Positions 56,534-64,000 of a stretch of DNA of 64,000 nucleotides are shown in pieces. The first letter of the stretch is position 1. Each line of letters opens with the position of its first letter. The DNA is from Dielma fastidiosa (GTDB lineage: Bacteria; Bacillota_I; Bacilli_A; Erysipelotrichales; Erysipelotrichaceae), in NCBI RefSeq assembly GCF_000313565.1, contig NZ_HE578923.1, forward strand, positions 1 to 64,000. Direction: 5' to 3'. The translations under genes were made by a program, and so were the position numbers. A model generated the notes under the pieces. It was not told the DNA's origin. It made no database searches and saw only the letters and a list, made by a program, of their open reading frames with translations.

Positions 56534-57014
56534 GTGAATATAAGTTTTGTGAGTAGTTATGGCAATGTAACAAGTAAGAATCAAAATACTTATTGCATGC
56601 CACAGTTCTCAAACGTTAATCATTTTAATGAGAAGATTAAAGAAGTATTTGGATTTTGAGAGAAGTTTGAATGCTTCTTTTTTTGTTTTCTATCTAACAT
56701 TAACTGAGTTGGAATTAAATTAAGTATATGATGATTTTTAATCTGAAAATTTCAGAATTTATAAATATAATATTAGCAAAAGGAAATTTTGAAAATTTTA
56801 AATTACATTTAAAACTTTTGTGTTGACAAGTCAAGTTAATGAATTAATTTGAGCATTTCTGGAATGTGTTTAATATGCGATGAAATAGTGTTACAAATAT
56901 ATGTAAATTTTGTTTTTTGAAACCAGATATTTATAAAGCACTAAATAAGTGATATACTAATTATGGTTTCAAAACTAAAAAAAATTAAAGTTTCGAAAGT
57001 GAGGCTGAGCTATC
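56534..57014. other. AT-rich intergenic region with repeat copy B
   Basis: No gene is seen. It carries repeat copy B (56603-56690) and, before the ATPase gene, a lone TATACT at 56953-56958. Confidence 0.5.
56603..56690 (+). repeat. Direct repeat copy B: rpsI 3' end plus terminator
   Basis: Begins cagttctcaaacgttaat, nearly identical to the last bases of rpsI, then follows copy A to a T7 tract. Its tail forms a terminator: aagaagtatt with gaatgcttctt (about 56639-56680). This looks like the displaced original end of rpsI with its native terminator. Confidence 0.7.
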
Positions 57015-58211
57015 ATGCGTGTTGTTCGTGAACAATATTTAAATCGATTAATAAATTTAAAGGATACTCCAGATATAAAAATCATAACAGGAATACGACG
57101 TTCAGGGAAGTCAGAACTAATGTTAGCTTATATGGATTATTTAAATAAGGATAATTCGGATATTAATATTATTTATATTGATTTTATGGATTTGTCCTTT
57201 GACATATTAAAAGAGTATCATGCGTTGCATGAATATGTTGAGAAACATTATAAAAAGGACTTAAAGAATTATCTATTCATTGATGAAGTGCAAATGTGTC
57301 CAAAGTTTGAATTAGCAGTGAATAGTTTATATTCAAAAAGAAAATATGACATATATATCACTGGATCAAATGCTTTTTTGCTTGGAAATGATTTAGCTAC
57401 TCTCTTTACAGGACGTTACATTGAATTACATGTATTTCCGTTTAGTTTTAAGGAATATTGTAAATATTACAATACTATTACAGATAAAAATCAACTATTT
57501 GATAATTATTTAATAAATGGTGGTTTATCTGGATCATATGTATATAAAACAGAAATTGATAGAAAAACTTATATCAAAGAAGTCTATGAAACAATTATTA
57601 ACCGTGACTTAGTTCAAAAATACAATCTACCTGATACTCAAGTATTGGGACACTTAAGTGAATTTTTGATGGATAATATTAGTAATTTAACATCTCCTAA
57701 CAAAATAACCTCGACTTTAAATGAAAATAAAATTAATACGAATCATGTGACAATTGGAAAATATATTAAATATTTATGTAATGCTTTTGTTTTCTATGAT
57801 ATTAAACGATATGATATACGAGGCAAGAAGTATTTAGATACATCGGATAAATATTATTTATGTGATACAGGAATTCGTTATTCTATATTAGGTACACGTA
57901 ACATTGATTATGGAAGAGCGTATGAAAATATGGTTTGCATTGAATTACTTCGCAGAGGATATGAAGTGTATATAGGAAAACTTTATGAAAAAGAGATAGA
58001 TTTTGTTGCGAGAAAAGGAAGTGAACAAATCTACATTCAGGTAAGTGATAATATTTCAAATAATGATACGTTTAAAAGAGAGTATGAGTCTCTTTTAAAG
58101 ATAAAAGATGCATATCCTAAAATGATATTGGCGAGAACACATCATCCCCAATATAGTTTTGAAGGAATAAAAATCATAGATATTGCTGACTGGTTATTAG
58201 AAGAATATTAA
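57015..58211 (+). CDS. AAA ATPase with DUF4143 domain
   Basis: 398 residues. Walker A GIRRSGKSELM, Walker B LFIDEVQMC and sensor ITGSNAFLL form an AAA_14 domain (about 1-170). A C-terminal DUF4143 domain (about 200-345) follows, with LCDTGIRYSILG and a KEIDFVAR motif like a degenerate PD-(D/E)XK core. The family is widespread on islands and of unclear function. Intact frame, AAAGTGAGG upstream. AT-rich like the rest of the island. Confidence 0.88.
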   Translation: MRVVREQYLNRLINLKDTPDIKIITGIRRSGKSELMLAYMDYLNKDNSDINIIYIDFMDLSFDILKEYHALHEYVEKHYKKDLKNYLFIDEVQMCPKFELAVNSLYSKRKYDIYITGSNAFLLGNDLATLFTGRYIELHVFPFSFKEYCKYYNTITDKNQLFDNYLINGGLSGSYVYKTEIDRKTYIKEVYETIINRDLVQKYNLPDTQVLGHLSEFLMDNISNLTSPNKITSTLNENKINTNHVTIGKYIKYLCNAFVFYDIKRYDIRGKKYLDTSDKYYLCDTGIRYSILGTRNIDYGRAYENMVCIELLRRGYEVYIGKLYEKEIDFVARKGSEQIYIQVSDNISNNDTFKREYESLLKIKDAYPKMILARTHHPQYSFEGIKIIDIADWLLEEY

Positions 58212-58410
58212 TAAAGTAAAGGATTTATGGGGTGAAAACAACAAAGAATAATATTCTATCTTTATATACCTATGAAATTATTTAAGGTTATCATCTTGTA
58301 CAGTGATTCTGCCAGCAATTAATTCATCAGCTCATACATCAAATCATTGAACTATTTGATTTTATTTAGTTTATAATGAAGGATATAAAGCTAAGTGCAA
58401 GGAGAAAGTT

Positions 58411-59955
58411 ATGATTTCATGGAAAAAGGTCTTGCAGTGTTTTGAAGAAGCTGATTATCATTTGCTTAACACAAGCAATCTTTATCAAGAATATTGGTAT
58501 TTGCGAACACTTTACAGAGGACTGAGAGCCGATGATGATACCGTATTGTATGTGATTCGATTAAGTGATGTCCCTTATGTATCCTTTGCTGAAAACATAG
58601 CTGTCATTGTGATCAATGACACTGAAGGACAACCTGATTCTGAGCAGCCCTCAATGAAGGGGAATGCTATATTGCTGAATGAACAGAAAGAACTTTCCAA
58701 AGGATTTCTTAATCTAGAGGCTGAATTTCATAATCAATTCAAGATTGGCTACATCATGCAGAAGCTATTGGACGTTGTTGCCTCTGATGGCGGTATCCAA
58801 TTGATGATTGAAATGATCTCTGATTTTTTTAAAGAACCGATTGCATTGCTTGATACAGCCTTTCGTTTCATTGCCCGTTCTGAAACCTATAAACCGATCT
58901 CCGGTAAATCAATCTTTTCTGATGATGCTCATTATGGTGAAGGCTACAACAAAAGCATGCTCGAATATTTTAAAAAGAATGGTTTATTAGAAGCCATGCT
59001 TCATGCCAACGCGCCCTTTTATTTCAAGGTAAAAGAAGAAGAGATTGCGTATTATATGCCCGTTATAGTAAACAAGATCAAGGTCGCTTATTTAATTATC
59101 TATTCCAATCAGCCGGAATATGATCGAAAAGATTACTATTTAGAATTTCTGCCACTCTTCTCACAAATGATCAGCATTGAGCTTGCTAAAAGAAACTTTT
59201 ATTTATTCAATAAGGGTACCTACTACAACTACATATTCTCTTTAATCTTATCGGATGCAAAGGTTGATGTTGAGGATGTGCGTATGCGGCTGAATATCTA
59301 TGGCTATGACTTGAGATATAATTTATATCTGCTTGAAGTTGATTCCAATATAGAAGAGATTAAAAGTCTGCATAAGGATAAAATTGCTGAATCGATTCGC
59401 AATACCTTCCGCAATAGCTTTTATGTATTTAAAGAGGATCGGGTGTTTTTCTTAATCAGCAGACATAAAGATGAGCTTCTTACCTTTGATGAAATGGAAG
59501 GCTGGAATATGAGTTTAGAAAGTCAAAATCTGATTGGCGCAATGACTGGACCATTCACTGATTTTGCTGATATTCACAAACATATGAAAGAGGTAAGAAT
59601 GGTATTGGATGCTGTTTTGCAGACAGATAATCAAAAAAATCTTTATACATTTGAAGAATATCAGACTAAGTCGATGATTTCATATTTAAAGCAGGAAGAT
59701 ATCAGTTTATTTTTATATAAGCCAGTGTTAGATTTAATCGCCTATGATGAAAGACATGGAACGGAGCTTGTGGAGACGTTAAAAGAATATTTGAAATATC
59801 CAAAGGAAATTGCATTGATCTGCGATGCTCTTTGTATTCATAAGAATACTTTATATAAACGGCTGGATCGCATTGATTCAATCATGAACTGTGATTATCG
59901 CAATGGTACAGAGATCATGAAAATCGAATTAACTTTAGAAATGCTTGGTAAATAA
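58411..59955 (+). CDS. PucR/CdaR-type transcriptional regulator
   Basis: 514 residues. The N-terminal part (1-120) is an unassigned domain, the centre (about 120-290) looks GAF-like, and the C-terminus (about 450-510) is the PucR HTH: ETLKEYLKYPKEIALICDAL, then HKNTLYKRLDRID. Such proteins activate catabolic genes in response to a small molecule. It lies 154 bp upstream of the thiolase cluster in the same direction, separated by a terminator, so it probably regulates that cluster. GGAGAAAG precedes the ATG. Confidence 0.85.
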   Translation: MISWKKVLQCFEEADYHLLNTSNLYQEYWYLRTLYRGLRADDDTVLYVIRLSDVPYVSFAENIAVIVINDTEGQPDSEQPSMKGNAILLNEQKELSKGFLNLEAEFHNQFKIGYIMQKLLDVVASDGGIQLMIEMISDFFKEPIALLDTAFRFIARSETYKPISGKSIFSDDAHYGEGYNKSMLEYFKKNGLLEAMLHANAPFYFKVKEEEIAYYMPVIVNKIKVAYLIIYSNQPEYDRKDYYLEFLPLFSQMISIELAKRNFYLFNKGTYYNYIFSLILSDAKVDVEDVRMRLNIYGYDLRYNLYLLEVDSNIEEIKSLHKDKIAESIRNTFRNSFYVFKEDRVFFLISRHKDELLTFDEMEGWNMSLESQNLIGAMTGPFTDFADIHKHMKEVRMVLDAVLQTDNQKNLYTFEEYQTKSMISYLKQEDISLFLYKPVLDLIAYDERHGTELVETLKEYLKYPKEIALICDALCIHKNTLYKRLDRIDSIMNCDYRNGTEIMKIELTLEMLGK

Positions 59956-59960
59956 GCAAG

Positions 59961-59983
59961 GTGTGCTGGCGCACACTTTTTGT
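59961..59983 (+). terminator. Rho-independent terminator
   Basis: gtgtgc (59961-59966) and gcacac (59971-59976) around TGGC, followed by T5. Confidence 0.75.
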
Positions 59984-60055
59984 TTGCCTATATTGGTTTA
60001 TGTTTCTATCCTGTCACATTGCAGCGATGCTGGAAAATAAATAGAATTAAATTAG

Positions 60056-60072
60056 AAATAGTTCCACTATTT
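60056..60072. promoter_or_regulatory. Candidate operator upstream of the thiolase cluster
   Basis: A perfect palindrome aaatagt-tcc-actattt ends 37 nt before the thiolase start. It is a plausible binding site for the upstream PucR-type regulator. Confidence 0.45.
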
Positions 60073-60109
60073 ACAAGCGAATTTTTTGGTTGAAAGCGAG
60101 GAAAAAAAC

Positions 60110-61900
60110 ATGAAACCTGGAAAAGTAGCAAACAGCACAACGATTAATCCGTATAGCCGCAGTGTATCAATCATTGGCGTAGGCTGTACACCTTTTATGT
60201 ACACAATGGATAATCCTGAGACAAATGGTTTGACCGAAGGTGAATTATTCGGCTACGCGGCATTAAAAGCGATGGAAGATGCAGGTGTAAGTCCAAAAGA
60301 AGTTGATTTTTATTTCCATGGCCAGGCCAGTCCGCTGAACGGCTCTGATTATATTACACCGAATATGCAGGTAGCTAATTGGTTTGGTATGAAGGGCAAG
60401 GGCTCAATTCACCATTCAGAAGCATGCTGCACTGGATATTTAGCTTTGGAACAAGCGGTTAATGCAGTTGCCAGCGGCAAGTATAATTGTGTATTATCCG
60501 GCTGTGTTGAATTTGCGGATGGTATCGCGGTAAAGGGAATGCCTGCCTATGTGCATGAAAAATTCACGATGGATAAATTATTAGAGACTACCGCTTGGAT
60601 TTATGATCGCGCTTATACCCGTCAGATGCTGTCAGGGCCTGTTATTTGCTTTGATGATCCGGCAGTAACTTATCAAAGACAGTATGGATTAACTGAGGAA
60701 GAAATGGACAGCGCAATGATCGGTATGGCATTGGCAAGCCGTAAAAACGCTTCAAAAAATCCATTAGCCGTGAATCAGGTACCTTATGAGGAAATGGCTA
60801 AGCAAATGGGAATGGATGTACAGACATTCATGAGATCTCAATTCAATCCTAAAATGGGCCATATGCTGCGTGTATCTGGCATGGAGCTAAAATGTGATGG
60901 TGCTGCAGCGGTTATCGTTGCTTCAACTGAATGGGCAGTCAAACATAATTTGCCGCATACACCGATTGAGGTGCTGGGTATCGGAAGTGCTGCCTGTGAA
61001 GGAAATACACCGCATCTTGAAATCCGCGGTACAGAAGAAGCAATCCGCCAAGTTTATGATTTGACGGATGTAAAGCCTGAAGAAATTGATTTGTTATATG
61101 CGAATGACTTTATCATTTCAAGTCAGCTGATTGCGGCGGAAGCCAGCGGTTATATGCCAAGAGGTGAAGGCTGGAAATATTTTGTTGAGGGCAGAACGGC
61201 CTACGATGGTGATAAACCAATCAACACCAATGGCGGACGTACCTCATTTGGACACGCTCATGCTGCCAGCGGTTTAGCCGATATTTATGAAGCTGTCCTG
61301 CAAATGCGCGGTTTAGCCGGTGAAAGACAAGTGAAGAAGCTCCCGAAGACGACATTGCTACGCGGCTTTGGCGGCGGTCAGAATCTGGCAGCCATCATTT
61401 TACGCACTGATGAGGCATTAAGAAAAGACGATCAGGCGGCTGTGGTAACAGATTCACCAATCAAATTAGAGACGGCGGTTAAGAAATATTATGAAGGTTT
61501 AGAAGCAGGAAAGATTTATGGCAGAAAATGCAAGGCCTGCGGACATATTGAATGGCCGCCACATTATGCTTGCAACGAATGCGGCTGTGATGAAATGGAA
61601 TGGGTTGAAATGTCAGGCAAAGGTACCATTGAGACTATTATTCTGCCGGCGATTCTTAATGCCAAACCTGAGAATGCGGATTTGATGCCATATGCATTAA
61701 CCAGCGTCACTATGGACGGATCATCTCAGAATGCTATCGTACAAGGGGTTACTAAAGAAAATGCCGAAGAATTATGGGCCTTAATGCCAGTACCGGTAAA
61801 AGCCAAAATTATTGAAAGAGGCCAGCCAGGCAGTACGTACAAAACCGTTATTTTTGAATTAGATCAAGAAGAATTAGCGAAGAAGAAAGCGCAGCAGTAA
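60110..61900 (+). CDS. Thiolase-like enzyme fused to a DUF35 Zn-ribbon/OB domain
   Basis: 596 residues. Thiolase fold about 15-440: active-site Cys in HSEACCTGYLALEQAVNA, and the His of FGHAHAASGLADIYEA. Linker, then a DUF35 domain (about 460-590): rubredoxin-like ribbon CKACGHIEW plus CNECGCDEMEW, followed by an OB fold (GKGTIETIILPA). In archaea and in phloroglucinol pathways the thiolase and DUF35 protein are separate subunits that channel CoA substrates. A C-C bond forming or thiolytic acyltransferase is likely; the substrate is unknown. ATG 60110 follows GCGAGGAAA. Next gene 10 nt away encodes a carrier protein. Confidence 0.78.
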   Translation: MKPGKVANSTTINPYSRSVSIIGVGCTPFMYTMDNPETNGLTEGELFGYAALKAMEDAGVSPKEVDFYFHGQASPLNGSDYITPNMQVANWFGMKGKGSIHHSEACCTGYLALEQAVNAVASGKYNCVLSGCVEFADGIAVKGMPAYVHEKFTMDKLLETTAWIYDRAYTRQMLSGPVICFDDPAVTYQRQYGLTEEEMDSAMIGMALASRKNASKNPLAVNQVPYEEMAKQMGMDVQTFMRSQFNPKMGHMLRVSGMELKCDGAAAVIVASTEWAVKHNLPHTPIEVLGIGSAACEGNTPHLEIRGTEEAIRQVYDLTDVKPEEIDLLYANDFIISSQLIAAEASGYMPRGEGWKYFVEGRTAYDGDKPINTNGGRTSFGHAHAASGLADIYEAVLQMRGLAGERQVKKLPKTTLLRGFGGGQNLAAIILRTDEALRKDDQAAVVTDSPIKLETAVKKYYEGLEAGKIYGRKCKACGHIEWPPHYACNECGCDEMEWVEMSGKGTIETIILPAILNAKPENADLMPYALTSVTMDGSSQNAIVQGVTKENAEELWALMPVPVKAKIIERGQPGSTYKTVIFELDQEELAKKKAQQ

Positions 61901-61910
61901 GGAGGATACT

Positions 61911-62150
61911 ATGACAAGAGAAGCGTTAGAAAATAAAGTGCTGGAGTGTGTAGCCGTTACCTTTCGTAAAACAATTGATGAGCTGTCAGTAAATACTGAT
62001 TTTAAAGCTGATTTAGGCGGTGCATCGATTTTAATGGTAGGCTTAGCTTCATTGATTGAAAATGAGTTAGATGTTTTAATTCCGCTGCCTACGGTTGCGA
62101 CTTGCAAGAGTGTTAAAGATTTAGTGGATAAGGTAGAAGCAGAACTGTAA
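61911..62150 (+). CDS. Acyl carrier protein-like protein
   Basis: 79 residues, all helical, ACP fold (VLECVAVTFRKTIDEL, DFKADLGGASILMVGLASLIENELDV). The phosphopantetheine Ser sits in GGASI rather than the usual GxDSL, with Ala before the Ser. It may be a specialised carrier for the thiolase product or, less likely, a non-modified homologue. AGGAGG lies upstream. Placed between thiolase and Ptb-like genes, it would hold an acyl group for transfer. Confidence 0.8.
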   Translation: MTREALENKVLECVAVTFRKTIDELSVNTDFKADLGGASILMVGLASLIENELDVLIPLPTVATCKSVKDLVDKVEAEL

Positions 62151-62200
62151 ATATTATGAAAGGTATCGTAAAGATGCCTTTCTTAAATTAAGGAGGCATT

Positions 62201-63211
62201 ATGTCAGTTTTAGAAATACTAAATAATAAAGCAAAATTAAATCCGCAGAAGGTAGCATTTCCTGAAGGAACAAATGAAAAAATTATGCAGGCAGCCTATG
62301 AATGCGGAAAAGAAGGTACAATCATTCCTGTGCTGGTAGGCAATCGTGAAGAGCTAAAGCAGCTGGCAATTGAAAGAGGCTATGATGCTTCGGTATTTAC
62401 CTTTGTCGATTTGCAGGATGAAGCTTATCAAAATGAACTCATTCAGAAATATGTTTCACTGCCCAATACTTTGTTGAAAGAGAAGGCACTTCACCGCCGA
62501 CTGAGTGATCCGTTAAACTTTGCCTTGGTGATGGAGGCCGTTGATGAGGCAGCGGCAACTTTTGCCGGTATTGATACTACAACCGGCGATGTGCTGTTTA
62601 GCGCTCAGCAAATTATTGGCATGAAGCCCGGAATATCAAATATTTCATCGATTGGATTATGTGACATACCGAATTATGAAGGCAGTGAGGGGTCATTGCT
62701 TGCTATTACTGACAGTGCTGTCGCAACCAATCCAACCGCTGAAGAATTAGCTAATATTGCTATTTCAGCGTGTGATACAATGGAAGCACTCTTGGATTGG
62801 GAACCGCGGTGTGCGATGATTTCTTATTCAACATTAGGTTCAGGACAAGGTGAATTGGTGGATAAGGTAGCTCAGGCGGTGAAGATTGCCAATGAAAAGC
62901 GGCCTGATTTAGCCATCGACGGCGAGTTTCAGCTCGATGCTGCTATAAAGCCGGAAGTAGCAGCTAAGAAAGTAAAAAAGGCATCAAAGGTTGCAGGCAG
63001 GGCAAACATTCTTGTTTGGAGCAATTTAGATGTCGGCAATGTTGCGGTAAAATTAATTCAAACATTTGGCAAAGCCAATGCTTATGGGCCGATGCTGCAG
63101 GGCTTTAATAAGGTTGTCTGTGACTGTTCGCGCGGTGCACCAGTTGCTGAAATCAAAGGCAATATCGTGATTTCTGCATTGAGAGCGGCGGGGGCTAAAC
63201 ATCATGGCTAA
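62201..63211 (+). CDS. Phosphate acetyl/butyryltransferase family enzyme
   Basis: 336 residues of the PTA_PTB family: acyl-CoA (or acyl-ACP) + Pi gives acyl phosphate. Family segments VAFPEGTNEKIMQAA, SYSTLGSGQG and the Gly-rich NILVWSNLDVGNVAVKLIQ end region are present. It pairs with the kinase gene that overlaps its stop. The choice between acetyl and butyryl substrate cannot be made by eye, but the partner kinase suggests butyrate or a branched acid. AAGGAGG upstream of the ATG. Confidence 0.87.
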   Translation: MSVLEILNNKAKLNPQKVAFPEGTNEKIMQAAYECGKEGTIIPVLVGNREELKQLAIERGYDASVFTFVDLQDEAYQNELIQKYVSLPNTLLKEKALHRRLSDPLNFALVMEAVDEAAATFAGIDTTTGDVLFSAQQIIGMKPGISNISSIGLCDIPNYEGSEGSLLAITDSAVATNPTAEELANIAISACDTMEALLDWEPRCAMISYSTLGSGQGELVDKVAQAVKIANEKRPDLAIDGEFQLDAAIKPEVAAKKVKKASKVAGRANILVWSNLDVGNVAVKLIQTFGKANAYGPMLQGFNKVVCDCSRGAPVAEIKGNIVISALRAAGAKHHG

Positions 63212-64000
63212 GTATCGGGTTCTAACGATCAATCCTGGATCGACTTCTACTAAAGTGGCCGTATTTGATGATGAAACAGAAGTCTTTTCAAAAAATATTG
63301 TTCATGCTGCAGAAGATTTGGCGGCATTTGCACAGCTGACGCAGCAGAAACCATATCGGGCGGCGTTGATTTTAGAAGCGCTTCAAGAGAATGGCATTGA
63401 TTTGTCATCATTATCAGCGGTGGTCGGCCGCGGCGGCGGTTTGTTAGCGGTTGAAGGCGGTGTTTATATCATTGATGATCTTTTGCTGTCGCATGCTGAA
63501 AAGGGCGCTAATGGGGTTGTTCATCCAGCCCAATTGGGTTCCTTATTAGCGAATGATATCGCAAAGGAATATGGCATTCCGGCATATGTGGTTAATCCAC
63601 CGGATACCGATGAGCTGGAAGCTGTCGCAAGACTTACCGGGATTAAGGGTGTTTACCGCAATGTTCATTTACATGCGTTAAATTTGAAAGAAACAGCGAT
63701 CCGGCATGCTGCTGCCATGCATAAAAAGGTTGAAGAATGCAATTTTATTGTATGCCATATTGGCGGCGGTGTTTCAGTTTCAGCTCATCGTCATGGGAAA
63801 ATGATCGATGGCAATGATATTGTCGGCGGAGAAGGACCGATGGCACCGACACGCTGCGGGAATGTTCCTGCATCAGAAATCATCGATCTGTGTTTTTCAG
63901 GCATCAGCCAAAAAGAAGCCAAAGCACTTTGTACGAAAACTGGCGGGTTCGTAAGCCATCTTAATACAAGTGATGCCAGAGAGGTAGTCAGACTGGCCGA
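63204..64000 (+). CDS. buk: Butyrate kinase family protein (3' end beyond window)
   Basis: A 265-residue N-terminal part; reading continues past the window edge. MAKYRVLTINPGSTSTKVAVF is the ASKHA phosphate-binding start. AVVGRGGGLLAVEGGVY, VHPAQLGSLLANDIA and CHIGGGVSVSAHRHGKMID are typical of butyrate and branched-chain acid kinases. It turns acyl phosphate + ADP into acid + ATP. ATG 63204 overlaps the stop of the Ptb-like gene by 8 nt, so the two are translated together. Final gene of the visible thiolase-ACP-Ptb-Buk cluster. Confidence 0.88.
   Translation, partial: MAKYRVLTINPGSTSTKVAVFDDETEVFSKNIVHAAEDLAAFAQLTQQKPYRAALILEALQENGIDLSSLSAVVGRGGGLLAVEGGVYIIDDLLLSHAEKGANGVVHPAQLGSLLANDIAKEYGIPAYVVNPPDTDELEAVARLTGIKGVYRNVHLHALNLKETAIRHAAAMHKKVEECNFIVCHIGGGVSVSAHRHGKMIDGNDIVGGEGPMAPTRCGNVPASEIIDLCFSGISQKEAKALCTKTGGFVSHLNTSDAREVVRLA

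Noticed and set aside
54882-56690. CRISPR-like repeats
   Set aside because: Only two 75-bp copies, 1.7 kb apart, with no spacers or cas genes; they match the end of rpsI instead.

Overview
The window is chromosomal DNA of a low-to-moderate GC Bacillota. A gut Erysipelotrichia such as a Holdemania-like genus is my best guess. This is inferred from the Gram-positive style gene order and Shine-Dalgarno sites, zinc-type S14 and L36, the absence of rpmD (L30) from the spc operon, and several secreted flavin-dependent reductases typical of anaerobic gut bacteria. No species can be named from the sequence alone.

Layout. (1) 1-3.0 kb: a divergent SnoaL-like/TetR pair, an FMN-split-barrel protein and an AraC regulator. 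(2) 3.1-5.1 kb: the first of four lipoprotein flavin reductases. (3) 5.2-9.6 kb: the str operon rpsL-rpsG-fusA-tuf. (4) 9.65-23.7 kb: about 14 kb of accessory genes between tuf and rpsJ, which are adjacent in many Bacillota. They comprise a PemK-like/HIRAN pair with a divergent WYL regulator, a frameshifted lipoprotein, a two-component system flanked by two paralogous flavin reductases, a cation/Ca2+ antiporter behind a yybP-ykoY (Mn2+) riboswitch, thiT behind a TPP riboswitch, and a fourth flavin reductase. (5) 23.85-38.3 kb: an uninterrupted S10-spc-alpha supercluster from rpsJ to rplQ, led by a structured leader RNA. (6) 38.4-48.8 kb: a membrane protein, a VanY-CapA-TrmR-like operon, a cysteine-rich RraB-like protein, a DUF308/papain-like fusion, and a beta-glucoside PTS operon under LicT-type antitermination. 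(7) 48.9-53.9 kb: ecfA1-ecfA2-ecfT-truA-PHP phosphatase, then rplM-rpsI with a leader. (8) 53.9-58.2 kb: an AT-rich decayed island just after rpsI, with RhuM, TnpB-related and DUF1016 nuclease remnants, an intact DUF4143 ATPase, and repeats of the rpsI 3' end. (9) 58.4-64 kb: a PucR-type regulator followed by a thiolase-DUF35 fusion, an acyl-carrier-like protein, a phosphate acyltransferase and a butyrate-kinase-like gene cut by the window edge.

How the parts work together. The housekeeping backbone is translation, secretion and ECF transport. ThiT would dock on the EcfA1A2T module encoded 28 kb away. Between the backbone blocks sit anaerobic catabolic modules. Four surface lipoproteins combine covalently bound FMN domains with an FAD reductase domain, and probably pass electrons from the membrane to external acceptors. 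Active-site comparison suggests that two of them (13.0 and 17.3 kb) keep fumarate-reductase-like residues, while the other two (3.1 and 21.8 kb) have lost them and so probably reduce other substrates. The terminal thiolase/ACP/Ptb/Buk cluster looks like an acyl-thioester to acyl-phosphate to ATP route under its own PucR-type regulator. No tRNA, rRNA or CRISPR array was seen.
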